A DNA stretch of 64,000 bases from JBFAPK01 sp040676675 (GTDB taxonomy: Bacteria > Actinomycetota > Actinomycetes > Mycobacteriales > Micromonosporaceae). How positions within the stretch are numbered: position 1 is the first letter of the stretch; each line of letters opens with the position of its first letter. The stretch is from contig NZ_JBFAPK010000018.1 of assembly GCF_040676675.1 (NCBI RefSeq), forward strand, positions 62,001-126,000, given 5' to 3'. The position numbers were made by a program, and so were the translations under genes. This document shows, one piece after another, positions 42,394-51,872 of this stretch. The notes beneath the pieces were generated by a model. It saw only the letters and a list, made by a program, of their open reading frames with translations, did no database searches and was not told the origin of the DNA.

Positions 42394-43350
42394 CTAGCGG
42401 TTCAGCTCGGCCGGCACCGCGACCACGTCGACGAAGGCGCCCCGCCGGAGCAGGGTGACCGGCAGTCGGGTACCGATGGCCGGACCGAGCATGAGCCGCT
42501 GGAGCCCCTGCCCGCTCTGCACCGGGCGCCCACCGGCCGAGATGATCACGTCGCCGAGGTAGATGCCGGCCTGCCCGGCGGGGCTGTCCGGCACCACCTC
42601 GACCACCCGCAGTCCCCGCTTCTGGCCGGTACGTTCGGCCACGGCCGGGGGCAGCGGCACCGGTACGCCGGCGACGCCGAGCCAGGCCCGGCGGACCCGC
42701 CCGCCGGTGACCAGGTCGCCGATGATCTGCCGGGTGGTGGAGTTGATCGGTACGGCCAGGCCGAGGCCGTAGCCGGCGACGGCCGTGTTGATCCCGATCA
42801 CCCGTCCGGCGGAGTCGGCGAGCGCGCCCCCGGAGTTGCCCGGGTTGAGCGCCGCGTCGGTCTGGATGACGTCCTCGATCAGGCGGACCAGCCGCCCGTC
42901 GCGGGCCGGCAGGGACCGGCCCAGCCCGGAGACGACGCCGGCCGTGACCGAGCCGGCGAGCCCCATCGGGTTGCCGACGGCGACCACGAGCTGCCCGATC
43001 CGCAGCGGATCGGCGTCGCCCAACTCGACCGGGGGTGCGGTGGTGGCCCGTACCCGGAGGACGGCGAGGTCGGAGAGGGGGTCGGTGCCGACCACGTCGA
43101 AGCGTGCCTCGGCACCGTCGCCGAAGGTCGCCAGCCCGCCGGTGGCGCCCTCGACCACGTGCGCGCTGGTGAGGAGGAATCCGTCGTCGGTGAAGGTCAC
43201 CGCCGAACCGGCGCCGGCGCCGCGCGGGCCGCGTACCGAGAGCGCGGCCACGCTCGGCAGCACCTTCGCCGCGACCGTGGTGACCACCTGCGAGTACGCG
43301 TCCAGAGCGGCCGCCTCGGCGCGCTCCGGTTCGATTCGTTCGGTGCTCAT
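42394..43350 (-). CDS. HtrA-like S1C serine protease without signal peptide
   Basis: The 318-residue protease-PDZ protein has an intact triad: His in TSAHVVEG, Asp in DLAVLR, Ser in NPGNSGG. A PDZ domain follows (about 225-310, GLRVVEVVPDSPAGQAGIYLGDVI). Unlike most actinobacterial HtrA/PepD proteins it has no signal peptide or membrane anchor, so it should act in the cytoplasm. The ATG at 43350 is chosen over a longer frame of 21 residues that is not hydrophobic either. Confidence 0.88.
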   Translation of the reverse strand: MSTERIEPERAEAAALDAYSQVVTTVAAKVLPSVAALSVRGPRGAGAGSAVTFTDDGFLLTSAHVVEGATGGLATFGDGAEARFDVVGTDPLSDLAVLRVRATTAPPVELGDADPLRIGQLVVAVGNPMGLAGSVTAGVVSGLGRSLPARDGRLVRLIEDVIQTDAALNPGNSGGALADSAGRVIGINTAVAGYGLGLAVPINSTTRQIIGDLVTGGRVRRAWLGVAGVPVPLPPAVAERTGQKRGLRVVEVVPDSPAGQAGIYLGDVIISAGGRPVQSGQGLQRLMLGPAIGTRLPVTLLRRGAFVDVVAVPAELNR

Positions 43351-43494
43351 GTCGGAACACAACGTCGAGCGGCGCCCCTCGATGCCCGGCACCGGTCCGC
43401 TCAGAGCGAACACCCCGGCCCGCCGCCAGCCCGCCGCCGGACGCCGGTCCGCCGAGGGCGATCCACACCGGCGACGCCGGCGGGCCGCCGCGGG

Positions 43495-44007
43495 TCAGGG
43501 CAGGTCGCGCCGGTAGCGGAGCTGGCGCGTCACGGCTGGGCCGATGTTGCCCTGCCGCTCCACCCCGTCGGGCCGCCAGCCGCCCCGCTCGTAGAAGCGC
43601 CGCGCGCGCTCGTTGCCGGCCAGCACCCAGAGCACGGCGTGCCGCCAGCCGCGCCCGTGCAGCGTCGCCAGCGCGTCGATCATGAGGGCCCGGCCGACGC
43701 CGCGCCCCTGCTCCAGGGGATCGAGGTGGATGGCGTACAACTCGCCGACGTCGGGCTCGCCGGTCTCGGCCGGGCCGACGTAGGTGAAGCCGGCGAGCGA
43801 GCCGTCCCGCTCGGCGACCGTGAGCAGATGGGTCTCGCGCTCGTACGGCCACCGCTCGGTCCACCAGCGGCCCATCGACTCGGGGGAGATCGCGGCCAGC
43901 GCCTCGGCGGGTACGAGGTCGCGGTACGCGGCGACGCGGGAGCGCTGGTGCAGGGCGCCGACGGCGGGCAGGTCACCGGCGACCGCCGGCCGGAGCGTGA
44001 GGTCCAC
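43495..44007 (-). CDS. GNAT-family N-acetyltransferase
   Basis: The 170-residue GNAT protein shows LYAIHLDPLEQGRGVGRALM (acetyl-CoA site) and RARRFYERGGWRPDG. The substrate is unknown. GTG at 44007 is 6 bases after TACCGT (44019-44014), so it is probably leaderless although it follows RNase Z by only 23 bp. Confidence 0.85.
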   Translation of the reverse strand: MDLTLRPAVAGDLPAVGALHQRSRVAAYRDLVPAEALAAISPESMGRWWTERWPYERETHLLTVAERDGSLAGFTYVGPAETGEPDVGELYAIHLDPLEQGRGVGRALMIDALATLHGRGWRHAVLWVLAGNERARRFYERGGWRPDGVERQGNIGPAVTRQLRYRRDLP

Positions 44008-44030
44008 CCGCCCACGGTAGCCGGAAGTGA

Positions 44031-44996
44031 TCAAGCGTCGGCCGGTGCCTTGCCGCGCCGCGCCGGCACCGGTACCCGGATCAGGTCCTCGGCGACGACC
44101 AGTTCCCCGGCGAAGTGCGCCCGCGCCTCCGCCGCGTAGCGCTCGGCCGAGGAGGCCGCCCCGCCGGTGCGGGCGGAGCTGTCGTACCGCTGGGAGAAGT
44201 GGGTGAGCACGAGCCGTCGTACGCCGGACTCGGCCGCCACCCGCGCGGCCTGCGCCGCAGTCAGGTGCCCGACCTCGGCGGCCAGCGCGGCGTCCTCGGT
44301 CAGGAACGTCGACTCGATCACCAACAGGTCGGCGCCCTCGGCGAGCGCGTAGACCCCGTCGCAGAGGCCGGTGTCCATCACGAAGGCGAACCGCTGCCCC
44401 GGGCGGGGCGCGCTCACCGCCTCCAGCGGAACGCGGCGCCCGTCGAGGTCGAGGTGGCCGGCGCGGAGCAGCTCCGCGACGGCCGGACCGGAGATGCCGT
44501 ACGCCGCCAGCCGCTCGGGCAGGATCCGGCGCTGGTCCGGCTCGACGAGCCGGTAGCCGTACGTCTCTACGGGGTGCCGCAGCCGGCGGGCCTCCAACGT
44601 GCCGGCCGCCGTGACGAACCGCTGCCCGTCCCGCCCGACCGGCTCGGGGAGCAGCTCGGCGGTCTCGTGGAACCGGCTGGCGTGCCGCAGCCGCTCGAAG
44701 TACTCGGCGTCGCCGGCCGGGAAGTGGGCGCGCACCGGGTGCGGCACCCGGTCCAGGGAGAGGCGCTGGACGACGCCGGCCAGCCCGAGGCTGTGGTCGC
44801 CGTGGAAGTGGGTGACACAGATCCGGGTCAGGTCGGTGGCGGAGACCCCGGCCAGCAGCATCTGCCGCTGGGTCCCCTCGCCCGGGTCGAAGAGGATCGT
44901 CTCGCCGTCCCAGCGCAGGACGTACCCGTTGTGGCTGCGGCGCCGGGTCGGGACCTGGCTCGCCGTGCCGAGCACCACCAGTTCGCGTACGGACAC
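44031..44996 (-). CDS. rnz: Ribonuclease Z
   Basis: The 321-residue metallo-beta-lactamase endonuclease trims tRNA 3' ends. It shows the N-terminal LGTASQVPTRRRSHNGY, the zinc motif THFHGDHSLGLAG, FVMDTG, and the C-terminal LTHFSQRY. GTG at 44996 is the start that begins the fold. The lack of encoded CCA on the tRNA in this window fits a need for RNase Z. Confidence 0.92.
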   Translation of the reverse strand: MSVRELVVLGTASQVPTRRRSHNGYVLRWDGETILFDPGEGTQRQMLLAGVSATDLTRICVTHFHGDHSLGLAGVVQRLSLDRVPHPVRAHFPAGDAEYFERLRHASRFHETAELLPEPVGRDGQRFVTAAGTLEARRLRHPVETYGYRLVEPDQRRILPERLAAYGISGPAVAELLRAGHLDLDGRRVPLEAVSAPRPGQRFAFVMDTGLCDGVYALAEGADLLVIESTFLTEDAALAAEVGHLTAAQAARVAAESGVRRLVLTHFSQRYDSSARTGGAASSAERYAAEARAHFAGELVVAEDLIRVPVPARRGKAPADA

Positions 44997-45094
44997 GGGC
45001 GGGCCTCTCGGTTTCCGGCCCGGCCGTCGGCGGTCCGGGAGACCGGACGCGCGGGACGCCGGAGCGCGGGGTCGTGCGGACGGGGCGGGATATG

Positions 45095-45334
45095 AAGCGA
45101 CCCCCGGGGCTTCCGCGTGGACGCGGGCCGGCCGGACTAAGCCGGCACCCCGGGGGTCGGGTGGCTGTCGTGGATTCGCCGGACCGCTGCCACACGGCCT
45201 CGACAACTCTTCTACCTCAAACGACTCCGCCCCCGAGGGAGCGGAAATCCAAGCTGTCGATGACAGCGGCTAACGGACAGCCACCTCACGAGTCCCGTTG
45301 CTACACAAAGCTTGGACCACCTCCCTTCCCGTGT
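45095..45334 (-). ncRNA. Candidate structured RNA of unknown family
   Basis: This noncoding stretch is about 60% G+C, well below its surroundings, and has dense pairing. On the minus strand a promoter (TTGCCG 45370-45365, 18 bp, TAACGT 45346-45341) would start a transcript near 45334. Pairings: 45160-45169 with 45276-45285 (10 bp); 45248-45255 with 45309-45316 (8 bp), which crosses the first and so forms a pseudoknot; GCTGTC/GACAGC at 45253-45267, competing with it; and an 11-bp closing stem 45099-45109 with 45148-45158 enclosing two hairpins, which could be the terminator. It is not tmRNA, RNase P RNA, SRP RNA or a riboswitch I recognise. The opposite strand is also possible. Confidence 0.4.
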
Positions 45335-45414
45335 ACGGCCACGTTATCCAGCGGAGGTTGGCCGCGGCAACGTTTTTAGCCCGGGCAGGATGTAGCCGAA
45401 CTCACGCCCCGGCG

Positions 45415-46077
<663 letters not shown>

Positions 46078-46178
46078 GTCGACTCCTTTCAGAACCTCTG
46101 CCGGGTGTAACGCCGTACCCCCCGCCATCCTTACCCGCCGGCCGGGCGGGGGCGCCGGGGTGACGGAGCACACCGGTG

Positions 46179-46625
46179 TCAGGGCGCGGCGGGCGGGTCG
46201 ACGGCGTCCGTGGGCGGTACGGCGGCCGCGATCCGGCTCGCGTACGCCTCGGCCTCGTCGTCGGAGGCATACCTGGTACGGGGCCAGAAAAACCCGCGCA
46301 GCCCGTCCTTGCGGCGCCGCGGCACCACGTGCGTGTGCAAGTGGGGTACCGACTGGGAAATCTTGTTGTTCATCGCCACGAAGGTCCCGTCGGCGTCCAG
46401 ACCCCGCTGGACGGCGAGGGTGATCCGGCGGACGAACCGGAAATACGGCCCCACATCGCCGTCCGGCAGGTCGACCAGGGTCTCCACGTGCTCCCGAGGC
46501 ACCACCAGGACGTGGCCGGGGAAGACCGGGCGGGTGTCCAGGAAGGCCACCCCGGCGGTTTCGTCGGCGATCCGGAACGCCGGGACCGAACTCGCCACAA
46601 TTCCGCAGAAGACGCACCCAATCAC
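46179..46625 (-). CDS. HIT-family nucleotide-binding protein
   Basis: The 148-residue HIT protein hydrolyses or binds nucleotide phosphates. It has CVFCGIV at the start and the HIT triad HLHTHVV (about 94-100). GTG at 46625 lies 6 bases after TAGTCT (46637-46632), whose TA is shared with the -10 of the divergent gene. Confidence 0.9.
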   Translation of the reverse strand: MIGCVFCGIVASSVPAFRIADETAGVAFLDTRPVFPGHVLVVPREHVETLVDLPDGDVGPYFRFVRRITLAVQRGLDADGTFVAMNNKISQSVPHLHTHVVPRRRKDGLRGFFWPRTRYASDDEAEAYASRIAAAVPPTDAVDPPAAP

Positions 46626-46631
46626 AGGGGG

Positions 46632-46641
46632 AGACTAGCCT
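46632..46641. promoter_or_regulatory. Bidirectional promoter with overlapping -10 boxes
   Basis: AGACTAGCCT contains TAGTCT on the minus strand (46637-46632) and TAGCCT on the plus strand (46636-46641), sharing two bases. Start codons lie 6 bases (HIT, 46625) and 7 bases (46649) beyond them, so both genes would be leaderless and only 23 bp separate the two start codons. Confidence 0.7.
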
Positions 46642-46648
46642 CATCCAG

Positions 46649-47791
46649 ATGAACTACGGCTTCGAGACTCTCGCCATCCACGCCGGCCAGGAGCCGGACC
46701 CGCGGACCGGCGCCGTCGTACCACCGATATACCAGACCAGCACCTACGCGCAGGACGCGGTGGGCGCGCCCCGCCTGGGCTACGAGTACAGCAGGTCGGC
46801 CAACCCGACCCGGGACGCGTTGCAGGAGTGCCTCGCGGCGCTGGAGGGGGGCCGGGTCGGGCTCGCCTTCGCCAGCGGCCTCGCGGCCGAGGACACCCTG
46901 CTGCGTACCGTCTGCCGCCCCGGCGACCACGTGGTGATCCCCGACGACGCCTACGGCGGCACGTTCCGGCTCTTCGCCCGGGTGGCCGAGCGCTGGGGGC
47001 TCTCCTGGACCCCCGCGAAGATCTCCGACGCGGACGCGGTCCGGGCCGCCGTCCAGCCCGGCCGGACGAAGATCATCTGGGTGGAGACGCCCACCAACCC
47101 GCTGCTCGGCATCGCCGACATCGCCGCCCTGGCGGGCATCGCGCACGACGCCGAGGCGCTGCTGGTCGTGGACAACACGTTCGCCTCGCCGTACCTGCAG
47201 CAGCCGATCGCGCACGGCGCCGACGTGGTCGTGCACTCGACCACGAAGTACATCGGCGGGCACTCCGATGTGGTCGGTGGCGCCCTCGTCACGGCGGACC
47301 CCGCCCTCGGCGAGGAACTCGCCTACCACCAGAACGCGATGGGGGGCGTCAACGGCCCGTTCGACGCGTGGCTCACGATGCGCGGGGTCAAGACCCTCGG
47401 CGTACGGATGGACCGGCACTGCGACAACGCCGAGCGGATCGCCGACTACCTCGCCTCGCACCGCGCGGTCGCGCAGGTGATCTACCCCGGCCTGCCCAGC
47501 CACCCGGGGCACGAGACGGCCGCCAAGCAGATGCGCCGCTTCGGCGGGATGGTCTCGTTCCGGGCGGCCGGGGGCGAGGAGCAGGCGATCCGCATCTGCG
47601 ACCGGGCAAAGCTGTTCGTGCTCGCCGAATCGCTCGGCGGCGTCGAGTCACTGATCGAACACCCGGGTCGCATGACACACGCAAGTGCTGCCGGCTCGCC
47701 GCTTGAAGTTCCCTCCGATCTCGTGCGACTGTCTGTCGGCATCGAGACGGCCGACGACCTACTCGCCGACCTGGAGCAGGCGCTCGGCTGA
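46649..47791 (+). CDS. metB: Cystathionine gamma-synthase / gamma-lyase
   Basis: The 380-residue PLP enzyme of the Cys/Met metabolism family has SRSANPTRDALQECLA, the PLP lysine in VVHSTTKYIGGHSDVVGG (about Lys198) and SLGGVESLIEHP. Gamma-synthase and gamma-lyase cannot be told apart safely here; together with cbs at 40922 it completes transsulfuration. The ATG is leaderless from the shared promoter. Confidence 0.9.
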   Translation: MNYGFETLAIHAGQEPDPRTGAVVPPIYQTSTYAQDAVGAPRLGYEYSRSANPTRDALQECLAALEGGRVGLAFASGLAAEDTLLRTVCRPGDHVVIPDDAYGGTFRLFARVAERWGLSWTPAKISDADAVRAAVQPGRTKIIWVETPTNPLLGIADIAALAGIAHDAEALLVVDNTFASPYLQQPIAHGADVVVHSTTKYIGGHSDVVGGALVTADPALGEELAYHQNAMGGVNGPFDAWLTMRGVKTLGVRMDRHCDNAERIADYLASHRAVAQVIYPGLPSHPGHETAAKQMRRFGGMVSFRAAGGEEQAIRICDRAKLFVLAESLGGVESLIEHPGRMTHASAAGSPLEVPSDLVRLSVGIETADDLLADLEQALG

Positions 47792-47916
47792 CCGGTGTCC
47801 GGTCGCGCGTACCGGTGCGGCTCGCGGCCCACGCGGCCGCGCCGGGGGCGCGAACGGGCGGGGTCCGACCCCGCCCGACCGACCGCCCGTGTGCCGACGC
47901 CGATGGGGAGGTGGCC

Positions 47917-49311
47917 GTGCAGGACATGACGCGGAGCTGGGTGGGCGCGACCGCCAAGCAGATCGCGCGCGGCGTGCGCCGGGGTGACGCGTCCGCGACC
48001 CAGGTGGTCGCGGACCACCTGGACCACCTGGCCACGGCCGAGCGGGAACTCTCCGCGTTCCGCGTGATCCGCGCCGGCGAGGCGATCGTCGAGGCGGAGA
48101 AGGTCGACGAGCAGGACGACCTGGCCAACCTGCCGCTGGCCGGGGTGCCGGTCGCGGTCAAGGAGAACACGGCCGTGGCGGGGCTGCCGACCTGGAACGG
48201 CTCGGCGGCCGCCCGCACGCCGATCTCCGAGGACGACCACGAGGTGGTGCGCCGGCTGCGCGGCGCCGGCGCCGTGATCGTCGGGGTGACCCGGATGCCG
48301 GAGCTCGGCCTCTGGGCGCTCACGGACGACGACACCGGGGTGACCCGGAACCCCTGGGACACCGAGCGGACCCCGGGCGGCTCCTCGGGCGGCGCCGCCG
48401 CGGCCGTCGCCGCCGGCCTGGTGCCGATGGCGCACGGCAACGACGGCCTGGGTTCGATCCGGATCCCGGCCGCCTGCTGCGGGCTGGTCGGGCTCAAACC
48501 GGGGCGCGGGGTCGTGCCGTGCCAGCTCGGCGCCGACGACTGGTTGGGCCTGACCGAGCACGGCATCCTCGCCACCACCGTCGCCGACGCGGCCGTCGGG
48601 TTCTCGGTGCTCGCCGGTCGGCGGCCGGACAAGCTCGTACCGCCCGAGCGCCTGCGCGTCGCCGTCTCGCTGCGCTCACCCGTGCTCGGCGTACGCGCCG
48701 ACGAGCCGAACCGCGACGCGGTCGCCGCCGCCTCCCGGCTGCTGGTCGGGGCGGGGCACGACGCGATCTCCCTCGACCCGGTCTACCCGGTCTCCCTGGG
48801 CGTGCGCGGGCTGGCGACCTGGTTCGGCGCGGCCGCCAACGACGTGGCGTACGCCGGCCTCGACCGGCGCACCCTCCAGCCGCGTAGCCGCCGGCACGTG
48901 GCGCTCGGCGCGCTCGCCAACCGCCTCGGTCTGGTACGCGAAAGCGACCGGGCCGTCTGGCGCCAGCGCTCGATCGACTTCTTCGACGCCAACTCGGTGG
49001 ACCTGCTGCTCACCCCGGCGCTGGCCGCGCCGCCGCCGGCGGCCCGGTCGTGGTCGACCCGCTCGTGGGTGAGCAACCTGCTCACCAATATCCGGTACGC
49101 GCCGTACGCCGCACCCTGGAACATCGCGGGCCTGCCGGCGCTGGTCGTACCGGTCGGGATGCGCCCGGACGGGCTGCCGCTCGGGGTGCAACTGGTCGGG
49201 CCGCCCGGCTCCGAGCTGCTGCTGCTCGGGGTGGCGGGGCAGTTCGAGCTGGCCGCGCCGTGGCGCCGGCACGCGCCGGGCTGGCCCCGGGTGCCGAACC
49301 CCACGCTCTGA
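47917..49311 (+). CDS. Amidase
   Basis: The 464-residue amidase-signature enzyme has catalytic Lys in VPVAVKENTA (about 84), the Ser-cisSer pair in TPGGSSGGAAAAVAAG, and GSIRIPAACCGLVGLKP. It differs from GatA by length and by the absence of GatB/GatC neighbours. Its substrate is unknown. GTG at 47917 follows GGGGAGG by about 6 bases; GTG at 47911 and ATG at 47926 are alternatives. Confidence 0.88.
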   Translation: MQDMTRSWVGATAKQIARGVRRGDASATQVVADHLDHLATAERELSAFRVIRAGEAIVEAEKVDEQDDLANLPLAGVPVAVKENTAVAGLPTWNGSAAARTPISEDDHEVVRRLRGAGAVIVGVTRMPELGLWALTDDDTGVTRNPWDTERTPGGSSGGAAAAVAAGLVPMAHGNDGLGSIRIPAACCGLVGLKPGRGVVPCQLGADDWLGLTEHGILATTVADAAVGFSVLAGRRPDKLVPPERLRVAVSLRSPVLGVRADEPNRDAVAAASRLLVGAGHDAISLDPVYPVSLGVRGLATWFGAAANDVAYAGLDRRTLQPRSRRHVALGALANRLGLVRESDRAVWRQRSIDFFDANSVDLLLTPALAAPPPAARSWSTRSWVSNLLTNIRYAPYAAPWNIAGLPALVVPVGMRPDGLPLGVQLVGPPGSELLLLGVAGQFELAAPWRRHAPGWPRVPNPTL

Positions 49312-49316
49312 GCCCG

Positions 49317-49368
49317 GTCCCCGGGCGCGCGCTCGTGGTTCGTGCGGGTACGACTCCCGCCCGGGGAC
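49317..49368 (+). terminator. Terminator-like hairpin with tRNA T-arm resemblance
   Basis: GTCCCCGGGCG (49317-49327) pairs perfectly with 49358-49368. Inside is GCGGG-TACGACT-CCCGC, one base from a tRNA T arm (TTCGANT). It follows the amidase stop by 5 bp and probably works as its terminator; it may derive from a tRNA that lost its D and anticodon arms. Confidence 0.5.
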
Positions 49369-49496
49369 ACTCGTCGATCCTCCGGCCGGGCCGTCGTACC
49401 GCGGATCCTCCGGGCCCGGCCGGCCGGGCCTGTGACGCCCGGCATGCCCGTCGCGCCGCCGCCGGCTCCGACCGCCGGTGGTGGCACGATCGGGGC

Positions 49497-50717
49497 ATGA
49501 CGGAGCTGGTCGGTCTCGCCGACGTACAGGCCGCGCGGGAGCTGCTCGCCGGCGTCACGCGCACCACCCCGCTGGAACCCTCCCGGCCGCTGAGCGCCGC
49601 GCTGGGCGGGCCGGTCTGGTGCAAGTGCGAGAACGTCCAGCGGGCCGGGTCGTACAAGGTCCGCGGGGCGTACGTGCGGATCGCGAGGCTGTCGCCGCGG
49701 CAGCGGGCCGGCGGGGTGGTGGCGGCCAGCGCCGGCAACCACGCGCAGGGCGTGGCGCTCGCGGCCGGCCTGCTCGGCACGGACGCGACCGTCTTCATGC
49801 CGGTGGGCGCCCCGCTGCCGAAGGTGGCGGCCACCAAGGGGTACGGCGCCCGCATCGAGCTGGTCGGGAGCACGGTCGACGAGTCGCTGGTCGCCGCGCA
49901 GGACTTCGCCGAGCGGACCGGCGCCACCTTCATCCACCCCTTCGACCACCCGGACGTGATCGCCGGGCAGGGCACGGTGGCGCTGGAGATCCTGGAGCAG
50001 TGTCCGGAGGTGCGGACGATCGTCACGGGTGTCGGCGGCGGGGGCCTGGTCTCGGGCATCGCGGTGGCCGCCAAGGCGCTGCGGCCGGACGTACGGGTCA
50101 TCGGCGTGCAGGCGTCCGGTGCGGCCGCGTACCCGCCCTCGCTGCTGGCCGGCGAGCCGGTGCGGCTGCCCTCCTTCGCCACGATCGCCGACGGGATCGC
50201 GGTCGGCCGACCGGGCGAGCTCACCTTCGCGCACGTACGCAAGCTGGTCGACGACGTGGTGACCGTATCGGAGGAGGACATCTCCCGGGCGCTGCTGATG
50301 CTGCTGGAGCGCGGCAAGCAGGTGGTCGAGCCGGCCGGCGCGGTCGGGGTGGCGGCCCTGCTGGCCGGCGCGGTGGAGGTCGAGACGCCGGCCGTGGCGG
50401 TCCTCTCCGGCGGCAACATCGACCCGCTGTTGATGCTCCGGGTGATCGAGCACGGGCTGGCCGCCGCCGGGCGGTACCTGCGCTTCACCGTCCGCTGCAC
50501 GGACCGCCCCGGGCAGCTCGCGTCGCTGCTGAGCCAGATCGCCGAGCACCGGGGCAACGTGGTCGACGTCGAGCACCAGCGGCAGAACCCGCACCTGCGG
50601 CTGGGCGAGGTCGAGGTGGCGCTCTCGGTGGAGACCCGGGGGTCCGAGCACTCCGACACCCTGATCAGCGCGCTGCGGGCCAGCGGCTACGAGGTCTTCT
50701 TCGCCGAGCGCGGCTAG
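49497..50717 (+). CDS. ilvA: Threonine ammonia-lyase (threonine deaminase)
   Basis: The 406-residue PLP enzyme makes 2-oxobutyrate from threonine. The PLP lysine is in RAGSYKVRGAY, with SAGNHAQGVA and GVGGGGLVSGIA. A single C-terminal ACT domain (about 330-405, FTVRCTDRPGQLASLL) marks the catabolic/short form. A strong terminator follows. Confidence 0.92.
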   Translation: MTELVGLADVQAARELLAGVTRTTPLEPSRPLSAALGGPVWCKCENVQRAGSYKVRGAYVRIARLSPRQRAGGVVAASAGNHAQGVALAAGLLGTDATVFMPVGAPLPKVAATKGYGARIELVGSTVDESLVAAQDFAERTGATFIHPFDHPDVIAGQGTVALEILEQCPEVRTIVTGVGGGGLVSGIAVAAKALRPDVRVIGVQASGAAAYPPSLLAGEPVRLPSFATIADGIAVGRPGELTFAHVRKLVDDVVTVSEEDISRALLMLLERGKQVVEPAGAVGVAALLAGAVEVETPAVAVLSGGNIDPLLMLRVIEHGLAAAGRYLRFTVRCTDRPGQLASLLSQIAEHRGNVVDVEHQRQNPHLRLGEVEVALSVETRGSEHSDTLISALRASGYEVFFAERG

Positions 50718-50739
50718 CTTCCGGCTGGACCCGGATACG

Positions 50740-50772
50740 GGAAACCCCCGGCCGTGGCGGCCGGGGGTTTCC
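50740..50772. terminator. Bidirectional terminator
   Basis: GGAAACCCCCGGCC (50740-50753) pairs perfectly with 50759-50772: a 14-bp stem with a 5-nt loop between convergent ilvA and the Tat-protein gene. Confidence 0.9.
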
Positions 50773-50792
50773 GGTAGCGGTGGTACGGACTC

Positions 50793-51704
50793 TCAGCGCT
50801 TGCCCGGGTTCCGCTTCTGCAGCGGCAGGCCGCGGACCTTGCCGTTGCTGCTGGCGCGGGCGCCGGTGGACTCCGCCGCCTGCCACACCGGGTCGGTCAG
50901 CACGAAGCCCATAATGTCCACGACCAGCACCACCCGCTGGTTGACCTTGATGCTGACGGTGGTGTTCTCGGGGTGGATGATCGTCTGCACGTAGTTCGTG
51001 ATCGCCGAGCCCGCCTGGTAGTTGATACCGCCGAGCGGAGGTACGTCGTCCTCGCCGCTCCACATGGTCGCCCAGCCGGCCGCCGCGGCGCTGACCGCGG
51101 TCAGGTTGCACTGGAGGGCGGCGTAGCCGACCTCCGGCCGCAGGTAGGCCGTCAGGTCGAGGACCAGGTCCGCGCCGTCGGCGACGTTGCGCGGCACCAG
51201 CCGGCCGGACGAGTCGATGGTGGCGGTGCCGGGGACGATGAAGCTACGCCCCGAGGCGCTGCCGGTGTGCAGGTACCGGTCCGGGTACACCGGGACGGTC
51301 ATCGTCGCCCAGGTGGGCGAGTAGAGGTAGTTGACGTACTTCCCGGAGCCGTCGCCGAGGTCGCCGATGGTGGCGACGTCGCCCCACTGGTCGACGAAGA
51401 CGGAGCCGGCCGGCGGGTTGGTGTTGACGTCGGTGCTCTTGGTGGGAGCGACCGAGAGGGCGGCCCCACCGGGGGTCTGCAGCCGCAGCGCCGGGTGGGA
51501 GACGTCGCCGGAGACCAGGGTCGTGGTGGTGGCGCCCCCGTCGTTGGACGTCCCGATGATCAGGTTGCCGCCCGGGTCGGCCTGGGCCGGTCCCGCCACC
51601 GCCGCCGCGGCGACGGTCGCGCCCGCGGCGCCCGCGGCGACCGCTCCGGCCTGGCGGAGCAGCCGCCGACGGTCAACCTTGTGGGCGTCGTCCTGTTCCT
51701 GCAT
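50793..51704 (-). CDS. Tat-exported protein of unknown function
   Basis: The 303-residue protein has a twin-arginine signal (DRRRLLRQAGAV, hydrophobic Ala-rich stretch, cleavage near AQA, about residue 42). The mature part starts GGNLIIGTSNDGGATTTTL and has a repeated beta pattern (VLDLTAYLRP, VVLVVDIMGFVL). I do not recognise a family; the pattern suggests a beta-rich extracellular protein. GGAGG precedes the ATG. Confidence 0.75.
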   Translation of the reverse strand: MQEQDDAHKVDRRRLLRQAGAVAAGAAGATVAAAAVAGPAQADPGGNLIIGTSNDGGATTTTLVSGDVSHPALRLQTPGGAALSVAPTKSTDVNTNPPAGSVFVDQWGDVATIGDLGDGSGKYVNYLYSPTWATMTVPVYPDRYLHTGSASGRSFIVPGTATIDSSGRLVPRNVADGADLVLDLTAYLRPEVGYAALQCNLTAVSAAAAGWATMWSGEDDVPPLGGINYQAGSAITNYVQTIIHPENTTVSIKVNQRVVLVVDIMGFVLTDPVWQAAESTGARASSNGKVRGLPLQKRNPGKR

Positions 51705-51872
51705 GAATTCGGATCCTCCCGTTTGTCGCCAGCCCGAGTGGGCGGGCGGAGAAGAGCCTTCCAGATAAAGGGCGGGCGCCTCTATAAGACTTTCGGTCGA
51801 AAAAGCGCCATCAGAACCTGGACCACTTCCCCGGGATTACCGATAATCGGACAATTTCCGGCAGGGATTCAA

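Noticed and set aside
45001..45414. tmRNA, RNase P RNA or T-box leader in the msrA-rnz gap
   Set aside because: No tag-peptide frame, no tRNA-like ends, no GAGGAAAGUC-type core and no T-box sequence on either strand.
47917..49311. GatA subunit of aspartyl/glutamyl-tRNA amidotransferase
   Set aside because: Short, no gatB or gatC nearby, and the signature region differs from GatA.
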